Shown: positions 40,567 to 48,401 of the stretch, piece after piece
Layout of the letters: each line of letters starts with the position of its first letter
Numbering within the stretch: the stretch's first letter is position 1
NCBI GenBank assembly: GCA_012033255.1
Contig: JAAUSF010000014.1
Span: 1-59,919 of the forward strand
Origin: Cyanobacteria bacterium RU_5_0
Lineage (GTDB): Bacteria; Cyanobacteriota; Cyanobacteriia; Elainellales; Elainellaceae
Length of the DNA: 59,919 nt
Direction: 5' to 3'
Notes under the pieces: generated by a model
Database searches by the model: none
Seen by the model: the letters and a program-made list of their open reading frames with translations, nothing else
Told to the model about the DNA's origin: nothing
Translations under genes and position numbers: made by a program

Positions 40567-42417
40567 CTACTCGCTAATATATACGACTACACTTTGAGGG
40601 CAGATGATAAACTGCTGCTGCGGTACAGTAGAGTCCCTCTCAGTTGGAATCATCTCAGGTAATATTGATCCCGTGCCTCCCCATCGTGTATCCGCAGAAT
40701 CCAGTGACTTTTTCCAGGTTCCCGGAGGCAGAGTAATCGTAATTTGAACAATATCGCGATTAAAGTTCAGTAGGCACAAAACCTGACTATTTTTATACCA
40801 ATACCGCAGTTTGATAAGTTTTTCTTCTAACTGTGACGACACCTCAAAATTGTTTCGATCGAGACACGCCTCTAATAAAGCTGGCACCTCTTTACGGAGT
40901 TTCAAAAGAGCCTGGTAAAACGACCACAAGGTCTTATGCTTGCCTTCATGTCGCTTGTGCCACTGAAGTTTCGATCGCTCAAATGTCTCTACGGATTGAG
41001 GATCAGGAGTTTCCCCTAGCGCATAAAAATCAGCAAATTCCTTCTTCCTCCCCTCACGAACCCCTTCAATCAAGCTTGGATCACTATGGCTGACGAAATA
41101 CAGAAATGGGTTAGTTTCGCCATACTCCTCGCCCATAAACAGCATCGGGACATAAGGAGACAGGATCACTGCTGCCGCCGCGAGTTTCTGTGCTTCAAAG
41201 GAGATCAACGTGGAAAGGCGATCGCCCAACATCCGATTACCCACCTGATCATGATTTTGAGAGAAGACCACAAATTGATTTGGAAGGCAGTCAGTGGGGT
41301 TGCTGCCGTGATAGCGTTTGCGGAAATGTGAGTAATCCCAAGTGTAAGCATAACTATCTCGGTAGACTTTTTCGAGTTGACTGAACTCGCCAAAATCTTC
41401 GTAGTAGCCTCGGTTTTCATCTGTTAAAACAGTATGCAAAACATGATGAAAATCATCGCTCCATTGAGCATCAATGCCATATCCGCCTACTATAGAAGAA
41501 CGAATAATCCGAGGATCATTCAAGTCACTTTCAGCAATTAGGTAAAACTTGCGTCCTTGCTCTTGAGAAAGCTGAGTGGTTGCATCCGCCAACTCTTGCA
41601 AAATGTGCATTGCCCCAAAATCATAGATAGCATGAACGGCATCCAGTCGCAGTGCATCAATGTGGAAGTAGCGCATCCAATAAAGAGCATTCTGCACAAA
41701 ATAAAGCCGCACTCCATCGCTGTAAGCGTCATCGTAATTAATCGCACTGCCCCACGGAGTTTTGTATTTCTCTGTGAAGTAGGTGCCTAAGCCCCAGAGG
41801 TAGTTACCTTCAGGGCCTAAGTGGTTGTAAACCACATCCAACACAACCGCGATCCCCGCTTGATGGCAAGCGTCAACCAGTTGCTTTAAGCCATTCACGC
41901 CGCCATAAGAATTTTGTACCGCGTAAGGAAAGACCCCATCGTAGCCCCAGTTTCGCTCTCCAGGAAATTGGGCAATGGGCATGATTTCGATCGCATTCAC
42001 TCCCAATTCTTTCAATTCTGACAAGCGAGGAATGATCGCCTCGAACGTGCCTTCTGAGGTGAATGTGCCAACATGTAGCTCGTAGATCACCATTTGTTCC
42101 AAAGGAATACTGTTCCACGAGTCATCTGCCCAACTAAAGGCATTGTGATCGACAACTTCAGACGTTTGATGGACACCCTGCGATTGCAGTTGCGAGGCTG
42201 GGTCAGGGCGATCGGCGGTTTCTTCGTTGTATTGGTAGAAGTAGCGTGTTCCGGGTGCTGCATCAACTGTGACACTCCAGCAGCCTTGCTTATCTTGCCG
42301 CATCGGGATCAGCTTGTCTTCAGGAGCCACAATATGGAGGGCAACCTGCTGCATGAGGGGTGCCCAAATCGTAAAAGTCGATCGATTGTTGCCAAGATAC
42401 CAAGAGCCTAACTGCAT
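40567..42417 (-). CDS. treZ: Malto-oligosyltrehalose trehalohydrolase
   Basis: TreZ (GH13) releases trehalose from the TreY product. About 616 residues from MQLGSWYLG; the 41 codons before it read a repeat region and are not used. An N-terminal E-set domain (FTIWAPLMQQVALHIV) precedes the barrel with VVYNHLGPEGNYL, the nucleophile in LRLDAVHAIYD, the acid in LIAESDLND and the transition-state Asp in FSQNHDQVGN. It follows the debranching enzyme on the same strand, though repeats separate them. Confidence 0.96.
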   Translation of the reverse strand: MQLGSWYLGNNRSTFTIWAPLMQQVALHIVAPEDKLIPMRQDKQGCWSVTVDAAPGTRYFYQYNEETADRPDPASQLQSQGVHQTSEVVDHNAFSWADDSWNSIPLEQMVIYELHVGTFTSEGTFEAIIPRLSELKELGVNAIEIMPIAQFPGERNWGYDGVFPYAVQNSYGGVNGLKQLVDACHQAGIAVVLDVVYNHLGPEGNYLWGLGTYFTEKYKTPWGSAINYDDAYSDGVRLYFVQNALYWMRYFHIDALRLDAVHAIYDFGAMHILQELADATTQLSQEQGRKFYLIAESDLNDPRIIRSSIVGGYGIDAQWSDDFHHVLHTVLTDENRGYYEDFGEFSQLEKVYRDSYAYTWDYSHFRKRYHGSNPTDCLPNQFVVFSQNHDQVGNRMLGDRLSTLISFEAQKLAAAAVILSPYVPMLFMGEEYGETNPFLYFVSHSDPSLIEGVREGRKKEFADFYALGETPDPQSVETFERSKLQWHKRHEGKHKTLWSFYQALLKLRKEVPALLEACLDRNNFEVSSQLEEKLIKLRYWYKNSQVLCLLNFNRDIVQITITLPPGTWKKSLDSADTRWGGTGSILPEMIPTERDSTVPQQQFIICPQSVVVYISE

Positions 42418-42617
42418 AACTGGAAGAATGAAGGATGAAAGGATGAAACAAGAGAACTCGTGAAAGACGATACTCGATCGGAGGGGGTAATGAACACTAC
42501 CATAGGATATAGCTAGAGCAGGGGTGGTGACAAAGATCAAAGCTAAGGACTTAGAGATCAGAGCTAAAGATCTCAGAGCTAGAAATTTAGGAGATTTCCA
42601 GCAAAGAATCTACCAAT

Positions 42618-42702
42618 TCGTAGGATGGGCAAAGGGTCTTACCTGTGCCCATCGTCAGCCAGAATCATGGATGGGCACGGATGCCTTTGCCCATCCTACG
42701 CA
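42618..42702. repeat. Inverted repeat CGTAGGATGGGCAAAGG
   Basis: CGTAGGATGGGCAAAGG at the left end is matched by CCTTTGCCCATCCTACG at the right end, with about 50 bp between. It has the form of a short non-autonomous (MITE-like) dispersed element. Confidence 0.75.
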
Positions 42703-42797
42703 GGTATTTTATCTGTCGGAAATCTCCTTAGAGAATAGCAGCAATGGCTTCTCAAAGGACGGTTCTAACGTAGTTAGACAAAGTGAATTACACAGCT

Positions 42798-42847
42798 TGT
42801 GGGATGGGCATCTTGCCCGTTCGGGCGGGTGTTCGCGAAGCGTGTCC
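42798..42847 (+). repeat. Dispersed repeat, GATGGGCATCTTGCCCG family, copy 2
   Basis: The near-identical partner of the copy at 1191-1240, including the GGGCGGGTGTTCGCGAAGC extension. It ends about 45 bp before the readable part of the DUF29 remnant and may mark the break. Confidence 0.85.
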
Positions 42848-42894
42848 TAGTTGGTTAGCAACACTTCGCGTACAGCGACGTGAAACGCTACGGT

Positions 42895-43101
42895 TACTAA
42901 AAAACAATCTAAGCCTCACGCCTTATCTTGATGATGCGCTGCAAGAAGCGTATGAGAATGCTAGAGACTTAGCGATGGGAGAAACTGACCTAACCAGAGC
43001 GAACCTTTCCACTCAGTTGTCTCTATAGCCTGACCGAGATTTTAGACGATCGCTTTTATCCTGGTGAGCCAAGTGAATTAGTAGACAATTCAGAACTGTA
43101 A
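42895..43101 (+). pseudogene. DUF29 family remnant, truncated and frameshifted
   Basis: The first frame reads LKNNLSLTPYLDDALQEAYENARDLA, typical of the DUF29 C-terminal half. Near 43003-43010 the frame must shift to recover YSLTEILDDRFYPGE and then a stop. The N-terminal half is absent, with dispersed repeats in its place. DUF29 proteins are common, mobile-associated and of unknown function in cyanobacteria. Confidence 0.65.
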
Positions 43102-43412
43102 GCTTCCCCACGGCTAGAAGCCGGGGGCTTTCCCCGACAAACGAGCGCAGAGTTTCAGTAGCCCTGCAATACACGCGCCTCGTCTCAAATAGCGGAGCAT
43201 TCAGTATGTATCACGAGCCTCCAGGCTGGCTTACAGTTCGGGTTCCTACCATGCCAGACCAAAGCATGGACTCCGAATATTGTTTCTACAACCGGGACAA
43301 GCCCGGACAGCCCCATTGCTACGGTTTGCGTGTCACTCGATAACACTTGCAAACCTGAGAGACTTTTTCTGCGTAGCCACCACAGTGCCTTTCTCAATTT
43401 CAGCCTACCATT

Positions 43413-43437
43413 AGTGTAGCATATTTACAGCTACACT
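43413..43437 (+). promoter_or_regulatory. Perfect inverted repeat abutting the RHH start codon
   Basis: AGTGTAGC-ATATTTACA-GCTACACT: two perfect 8-bp arms with a 9-base A/T spacer, the right arm ending one base before the ATG. It fits an operator bound by the RHH protein itself (autoregulation) and overlaps where a -10 box or ribosome site should be. Confidence 0.6.
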
Positions 43438-43665
43438 ATGACCCGCGAAAAGTGGTTACGAGTCCGATTGTCAGACGAAGAATATGAACGGTTAAAAGAC
43501 TATGCAGAGTCAACTGACAGGCAAATCTCAGAAGTCATCCGAGACTATATCAAGCGACTTCCCCGCAAGCCGGAAGACGGTTCAAGATCGTTCAAGGCGG
43601 CTCAAGCCGCAGCCGCTTACCTCCCCACGTTTGAAAACGGGGGCATCCCGCTCGTTTTTCGGTGA
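43438..43665 (+). CDS. Small ribbon-helix-helix protein
   Basis: 75 residues. The first 45 (WLRVRLSDEEYERLKDYA; STDRQISEVIRDYIK) fit a ribbon-helix-helix/CopG DNA-binding domain with a beta strand and two helices. The last 20 residues (YLPTFENGGIPLVFR) are encoded by the terminal hairpin of the mobile relic, so the protein reads through the element end. No toxin partner lies downstream. No ribosome site is visible; the start abuts a palindrome. It is likely a regulator carried by the element. Confidence 0.7.
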   Translation: MTREKWLRVRLSDEEYERLKDYAESTDRQISEVIRDYIKRLPRKPEDGSRSFKAAQAAAAYLPTFENGGIPLVFR

Positions 43666-43869
43666 AAGCTTGTGAATTGATATCTCACCGCTCTCAGCCT
43701 AATGCACCTCACTCGATCGAGAACCAGCAAATTATTCAGCATGGTAGGACGTGGAAAAGTTTACGTATTGTTAAGCGAAACCACTTTCAATTTGCACATA
43801 CAAATTCTCAGAATTCTTGTGGGATGGGCATCTTGCCCGTCCACTGATGCAGACTAAGTGTGGAACAGT
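43666..43869. other. Spacer between the mobile relic and glgX
   Basis: No gene. Contains copy 3 of the GGGCATCTTGCCCGTCC repeat (43816-43856), which is next to the glgX stop. Confidence 0.5.
43816..43856 (+). repeat. Dispersed repeat, GATGGGCATCTTGCCCGTC family, copy 3
   Basis: TTGTGGGATGGGCATCTTGC and the flank CACTGATGCAGAC match, in reverse, the repeat at the end of acnA. It lies just past the glgX stop. Confidence 0.85.
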
Positions 43870-45942
43870 TTAGTTGGGCATAGTCATCAAGACAACAGCC
43901 GATCGCGCCTCTACAAGGCAATCCTCTCCAAGGACGCAAGGAGCCGTGTCAAAATCGCAAAAATCGTCAGGAGAGGGACGGGCGGTGTCGATGATACAAT
44001 GCCAACAATCGCCCGTACCTAGAAGCGGTAATTCAAATGCCAGCGGCTGCCAATAGGCGTTTAGCATAATGTGCAGATATTCAGCTTTTTCGGGGTGGCG
44101 GAGGGTGAACGCGAGGCTGTGAGAATCTCGTTCCCAGCCAGGTTCACCGAGGCGAACACCATGCCAAACGATGTGTGGCAGATGGCTAGCGAAGGTTACT
44201 TGCAGGATACGTTCTTGCTGAAAGATATATAGCGATTGCGTCAGATCAATCAGTTTGCGGACAAAGCGCAGCAGATCAGTGTGTTTCTCGACGAAGCTCC
44301 AATCAAACCAACTCAGTTCGTTGTTTTGACAGTAGGCGTTGTTGTTGCCCAATTGCGATCGTTGGATTTCATCCCCCATTAACATCATGGGCGTTCCCTG
44401 GGAAGTAAACAGAATGGTGAGAAGATTTTTAATTTGTCGTAAGCGCAATGTTTCGATCGCCGGATCATCAGTTTCTCCTTCTGTGCCACAGTTCCAACTG
44501 TAGTTATCATTCATTCCATCTCGGTTCGTTTCCTTGTTCGCTTCGTTGTGTTTGATGTTGTATGACACCAAGTCATTCAACGTGAATCCATCATGACAGG
44601 TGACAAAATTAATGCTGCGATTCGGTTCGCGATCGGGGCTGGGATAAATATCTGGACTTGCCATAATCCGAGCGGCTAATTTGCCTACCGTATCATTATC
44701 GCCTCTGACAAACCGACGTACATCGTCGCGGTAAGGACCGTTCCACTCTGCAAAGCGATCGCCTGAAAACGAACCGACCTGATACAGTCCGGCGGCATCC
44801 CATGCCTCTGCAATAATCTTGGTACTGGCGAGAGCCGGATCGGAGTCGATCGTCCACAGCATCGGAGAATTTTCATCCGGTTCGCCCACACGATTGCGAG
44901 ATAGCACCGATGCTAGATCAAAGCGAAACCCATCGACATGCATTTCAGCGACCCAATAGTGCAAACAATCTAAGATCAGTTTTCCAACCACAGGATGATT
45001 GGCTTTGACTGTGTTGCCACAGCCGCTATAGTCGCGATAATGAATGCGATCGTCCTCCAAAATGTAATATACCGAATTCTCCAACCCTCGAAACGAGAGC
45101 GTTGGTCCTAAATGATTTCCCTCTGCGGTATGGTTAAACACCACATCTAAAATCACTTCAATTCCCTCCCGATGCAAGGCTTTGACCATATCGCGGAACT
45201 CATCAATTACACCCAACGAATCATGATGAGAACTGTATGCTGCATGGGGGGCAAAAAACGCCACAGTGCTATAACCCCAATAGTTGGTTAACCCCAATGG
45301 AGCATCCTGTGGATCAAACTGATGAATGGGCATTAACTCAACGGCTGTAATGCCTAATTCTTTTAGATAAGGAATTTTCTCAATTAATCCGGCATAAGTA
45401 CCGCGTTTTTCTGAAGAGACACCAGAGTTAGGATGGCGTGTAAATGCATCAATATGCAGTTCATAAATAACTGTTTTGGCATAGGGTGTGGAAGGAGATT
45501 CATCGTCTTCCCAATCGTAGATAGTTGTATCAACAACCACTCCTCGAAGAGCTTGAGCACAATTGTCACCCGGACGACTCGCCGCTTCTCGACTGTAATG
45601 CTCCCAGTTGGCGATCACCTTCGCGTAGGGATCGAGCAACACTTTCGCCCCGTCAAATCGATGCCCTTGTTCGGGAGCAAATGCCCCATGTGCCCGATAG
45701 GCATATACCTGTCCTGCGCTCACTCCAGGAACAAAGACATGCCAGTAAAAAAAGGTGCGGTTGTGATTGGGATCAAGCGAGATTACACGACTCGGTTGTG
45801 GTGCAGTCGCTTGATCAAACAGCAAGAGTTCCATACCCATGCTGCTTTTAGAGAAAATCGAGAAGTTGACCCCGTTTTTGTAGACTGTTGCCCCTAACGG
45901 GAAACTTTGACCATGCAAAACATTGGTATCCATTGCAGCCAA
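43870..45942 (-). CDS. glgX: Glycogen debranching enzyme (GlgX/TreX type)
   Basis: An isoamylase-type GH13 enzyme of 690 residues. N-terminal CBM48 (GVNFSIFSKSSMGMELLLFD), then GH13 motifs: ILDVVFNHTAEG near 265, the nucleophile in FRFDLASVL near 335, the acid in IIAEAWDAAG near 373, and FVTCHDGFTLNDLV near 448. It debranches glycogen to linear maltodextrins, the substrate of TreY. It is upstream of treZ and treY on the same strand, so it is likely the TreX of this group. Confidence 0.95.
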   Translation of the reverse strand: MAAMDTNVLHGQSFPLGATVYKNGVNFSIFSKSSMGMELLLFDQATAPQPSRVISLDPNHNRTFFYWHVFVPGVSAGQVYAYRAHGAFAPEQGHRFDGAKVLLDPYAKVIANWEHYSREAASRPGDNCAQALRGVVVDTTIYDWEDDESPSTPYAKTVIYELHIDAFTRHPNSGVSSEKRGTYAGLIEKIPYLKELGITAVELMPIHQFDPQDAPLGLTNYWGYSTVAFFAPHAAYSSHHDSLGVIDEFRDMVKALHREGIEVILDVVFNHTAEGNHLGPTLSFRGLENSVYYILEDDRIHYRDYSGCGNTVKANHPVVGKLILDCLHYWVAEMHVDGFRFDLASVLSRNRVGEPDENSPMLWTIDSDPALASTKIIAEAWDAAGLYQVGSFSGDRFAEWNGPYRDDVRRFVRGDNDTVGKLAARIMASPDIYPSPDREPNRSINFVTCHDGFTLNDLVSYNIKHNEANKETNRDGMNDNYSWNCGTEGETDDPAIETLRLRQIKNLLTILFTSQGTPMMLMGDEIQRSQLGNNNAYCQNNELSWFDWSFVEKHTDLLRFVRKLIDLTQSLYIFQQERILQVTFASHLPHIVWHGVRLGEPGWERDSHSLAFTLRHPEKAEYLHIMLNAYWQPLAFELPLLGTGDCWHCIIDTARPSPDDFCDFDTAPCVLGEDCLVEARSAVVLMTMPN

Positions 45943-46270
45943 TTGAGGAAGGCATCTTGACTCACTGTAGGCTGAAAGGTTGTCAGTTTAGGGAAAAAGC
46001 TAAGCATCTTAATGGGGGGGATGGGGGGATGGGGGGATGGGAAATCGGTTTTAGCATTCTTTCATTCCTTCATTCCTTCATTCCCTCATCTACTCCCTAT
46101 GTAGAGTTGCTTTAAACTATTCTCTGCTTCAGAATATTGGTAGGTTTTGCCAAGGTGACTGTACCAATTACGGCGATCGATAGAATTTATGAAGACCAGG
46201 TTTATCTCACTCTAGATAAAGCATCTGTGAATACATTACTTGTCATTTCTGTGAAGCGATTTTTTTAATT
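45943..46270. other. Divergent spacer between glgX and the fusion gene
   Basis: No gene. Contains a GGGGGGAT 8-bp repeat (46012-46040) and a CATTCCTT 8-bp repeat (46055-46085), an almost complementary pair, then an AT-rich leader. Confidence 0.6.
46012..46092. repeat. Paired 8-bp tandem repeats (GGGGGGAT)n and (CATTCCTT)n
   Basis: At least three copies of each unit, about 15 bp apart. The pairing of a purine-rich run with a pyrimidine-rich run is repeated at 29228-29341 and in the kinase inserts. Confidence 0.85.
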
Positions 46271-47542
46271 ATGCCTACCACGATCGCCCTCATCGCGCAC
46301 GATTCTAAAAAAGATGATGTTGTCAATTTCACTAAGCAGCATACTGCCTTGCTGAAGCGATATCGACTGATTGCCACAGGCACAACCGGACAACGGATTG
46401 AGTGGGCAACAGGGTTAACGGTTGAGCAAATGCTATCGGGTCCAATGGGCGGCGATGCTCAGATTGCGGCAGAGGTCGCGTCCGGAAATGTGCTGGCTGT
46501 GATTTTTCTAGTCGATCCGCTTTATGCTCAGCCACACGAACCTGATATTCAGGCGCTTTTGCGAATTTGCAACGTCCATAATGTGGCGTTGGCAACTAAC
46601 TTGGCGACCGCAGAAGCGATCGTGACTCAGCTAGCTAAATCCCTGATCGCTCACTTGATCTTCAATCCGGTGTGTGGACCAGGAAACAACTGTGAACAAG
46701 ATCTAGTGTTGATTCGGCAATTGCTGGAGCCTCAATTGAATTTGCAGGTTCATATGACCGAACCCGATATTCCACTAGAACAGTTGGTAGAGAAGGCGAT
46801 CGAGTCTCAAGCTGACTTGATCATTGCGTCCGGGGGAGATGGCACTGTTTCTGCTGTAGCAGGTGCCTTGATTGGTACGGGCATTCCTTTGGGAATTATT
46901 CCTAGAGGAACTGCAAACGCTTTTGCTGTCGCATTAGGACTTCCGCGATTTTTCCCGATTCGCAATGCATGTCAGACGATTTTGGCGGGGCATATTCGCA
47001 ATGTAGATGCCGCTCGGTGTAATGGATTGCCGATGGTGTTGCTGGCAGGTATAGGCTATGAAGCAGCCACCGTCGAGAAGGCGAATCGAGAGTTGAAAGA
47101 CCAATGGGGGGCACTCGCTTATCTGATGGCGGGCTGGCAGGCGATCGAAGGGCAAGAATTGTTTGACACGGAAATTGAATCGGATGGCGAAACTTACAAG
47201 TTTCAGGCACATGCGATCACGATCGCTAATGCTGCTCCTCCTACGTCGGTATTGGCACAGGGAGCCGGAGAGGTAATTCTGGATGATGGCAAGCTAGATG
47301 TGACGATCGCTTCTGCCGAAACTAAGCTGCAAGGCATCACAACGATGCTGAAAATGTTGGGAGCCGCCATCACCCGAACCAACATTGAGCAACAAAATGT
47401 GGTTCATAGTCGGGCAAGACGGCTTAGAGTTGCAGCCAATCCGCCTCAGAAAGTGGTATTGGATGGCGAGATAATCGGAACAACCCCGATCGAAGTGGAG
47501 TGTATTCCCCAAGGGTTGACTGTCTTCACGCCTAAAGAATAA
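46271..47542 (+). CDS. Methylglyoxal synthase / diacylglycerol kinase-like fusion
   Basis: 423 residues in two parts. Residues 1-125 match methylglyoxal synthase (IALIAHDSKKDDVVNF; LIATGTTGQRI; SGPMGGDAQIAAEV; VIFLVDPL), which forms methylglyoxal from dihydroxyacetone phosphate. Residues 128-420 are a diacylglycerol/sphingosine kinase-type lipid kinase (FNPVCGPGNN; ASGGDGTVSAVAGAL; IIPRGTANAFAVAL). The catalytic Asp of the first part (MGGD) and the nucleotide motif GGDGT of the second are intact. The Rpn-type gene follows after 14 bp. Confidence 0.92.
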   Translation: MPTTIALIAHDSKKDDVVNFTKQHTALLKRYRLIATGTTGQRIEWATGLTVEQMLSGPMGGDAQIAAEVASGNVLAVIFLVDPLYAQPHEPDIQALLRICNVHNVALATNLATAEAIVTQLAKSLIAHLIFNPVCGPGNNCEQDLVLIRQLLEPQLNLQVHMTEPDIPLEQLVEKAIESQADLIIASGGDGTVSAVAGALIGTGIPLGIIPRGTANAFAVALGLPRFFPIRNACQTILAGHIRNVDAARCNGLPMVLLAGIGYEAATVEKANRELKDQWGALAYLMAGWQAIEGQELFDTEIESDGETYKFQAHAITIANAAPPTSVLAQGAGEVILDDGKLDVTIASAETKLQGITTMLKMLGAAITRTNIEQQNVVHSRARRLRVAANPPQKVVLDGEIIGTTPIEVECIPQGLTVFTPKE

Positions 47543-47556
47543 GGATTTCTTGCACT

Positions 47557-48342
47557 ATGTTTGACAACATTTGCAAGTTTCTAGCGGAAACCTTCCCAAC
47601 CGACTTCGCCACTTGGCTGTTGGGGGAGCCGATCGCGCTCACCGAGCTAAGTCCCTCTGAACTGTCGCTTGAACCCATTCGAGCCGATACCTTAATCCTG
47701 CTGCAATCAGATGAAGTCGTCCTCCACATCGAGTTTCAAACCGAGCCTAAATCCGATATTCCCTTTCGGATGGCAGATTATCGCCTGCGAATACACCGTC
47801 GCTTCCCCCAAAAGCAAATGCGGCAGGTAGTCATCTATCTCCAGTCCACAACTTCAGAATTAGCGCGGCAAACAGTTTTCATCCTGGAGAATACACGACA
47901 TGAGTTTGGAGTCATTCGACTGTGGGAACAACCTATTGATGAATTTTTGAAGTATCCAGGACTGCTCCCTTTTGCCGTCTTGTGTCAAACCAATAATCGA
48001 ACTCAAGTGTTACGACAGGTTGCCCAAGAGATTAATCAGATCGCTGACTCACGGATACAAAGTAATGTAGCCGCCTCAGCATTTATTCTGGCTGGATTAA
48101 CATTGGAAAAAGAGGTGATTCGACAGATTTTGCGGAGGGATCTTATGAAAGAATCAGTGACATATCAAGCGATCAAGGAAGAAGGGCGTGAAGAAGGGCG
48201 TGAAGAAGGGCGTGAAGAAGGGCGTGAAGAGGGACTTCGGGAGGTAGCCCTGAATCTACTACAAGAAGGGGTTGCACTTGAGGTAATTGCTCGTGTGACG
48301 GGGTTATCGATCGAACAACTGCAACAGATACAGGCTACATAA
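47557..48342 (+). CDS. Rpn-family PD-(D/E)XK nuclease-like protein
   Basis: 261 residues. The central motif VVLHIEFQTEPKSD near 51 fits the catalytic strand of the Rpn/YhgA-type recombination-promoting nuclease family, common in cyanobacteria. Near residue 208-226 a 12-bp tandem repeat encodes EEGR units four to five times. The C-terminal helix (GVALEVIARVTGLSIEQLQ) is the usual family tail. Close behind the fusion gene and probably co-transcribed. Cellular role unproven. Confidence 0.85.
   Translation: MFDNICKFLAETFPTDFATWLLGEPIALTELSPSELSLEPIRADTLILLQSDEVVLHIEFQTEPKSDIPFRMADYRLRIHRRFPQKQMRQVVIYLQSTTSELARQTVFILENTRHEFGVIRLWEQPIDEFLKYPGLLPFAVLCQTNNRTQVLRQVAQEINQIADSRIQSNVAASAFILAGLTLEKEVIRQILRRDLMKESVTYQAIKEEGREEGREEGREEGREEGLREVALNLLQEGVALEVIARVTGLSIEQLQQIQAT
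48177..48231 (+). repeat. 12-bp tandem repeat inside the Rpn-type gene
   Basis: GAAGGGCGTGAA is repeated four to five times in frame, coding EEGREEGREEGR. Copy number can change without breaking the frame. Confidence 0.9.
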
Positions 48343-48401
48343 CTGTGGTAGGAGTGGAAAGGGCGATCGTCCAGAGTGAAGCAATCAGATTCGTAGAAAA
48401 A

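Larger units (their letters stand above)
42418..43097. other. Repeat-rich gap between treZ and the mobile relic
   Basis: It holds a GAATGAAGGATGAAAGGATG repeat (42427-42446) directly upstream of treZ, a run of AGCTAA/GAGATC repeats (42540-42590), an 85-bp inverted repeat (42618-42702), a copy of the GGGCATCTTGCCCGTTC family (42798-42847), and a broken DUF29 gene. No intact gene is seen. Confidence 0.7.
43098..43680. mobile_element. IS605/TnpB-like relic with hairpin ends
   Basis: About 580 bp bounded by imperfect hairpins: AGCTTCCCCACGGCT/AGCCGGGGGCTT at 43100-43130 and CCCCACGTTT/AAACGGGGG at 43623-43642. Both have the CCCCACG...CGGGGG form seen at the ends of cyanobacterial IS200/IS605 (TnpB) elements. 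Between them lies a small RHH gene, plus a stretch with no intact tnpB. The left 150 bp read leftward (GAGACGAGGCGCGTGTATTG; CAGGGCTACTGAAACTCTGC) and resemble the right-end/omega-RNA part of such elements. It was probably a TnpB element that lost its nuclease gene. Confidence 0.55.

Noticed and set aside
43185..43397. Minus-strand 70-residue frame inside the TnpB-like relic
   Set aside because: A short stretch (LRKALWWLRRKSLSG) faintly resembles a TnpB basic region, but no zinc ribbon or catalytic residues follow, so it is not called a gene.
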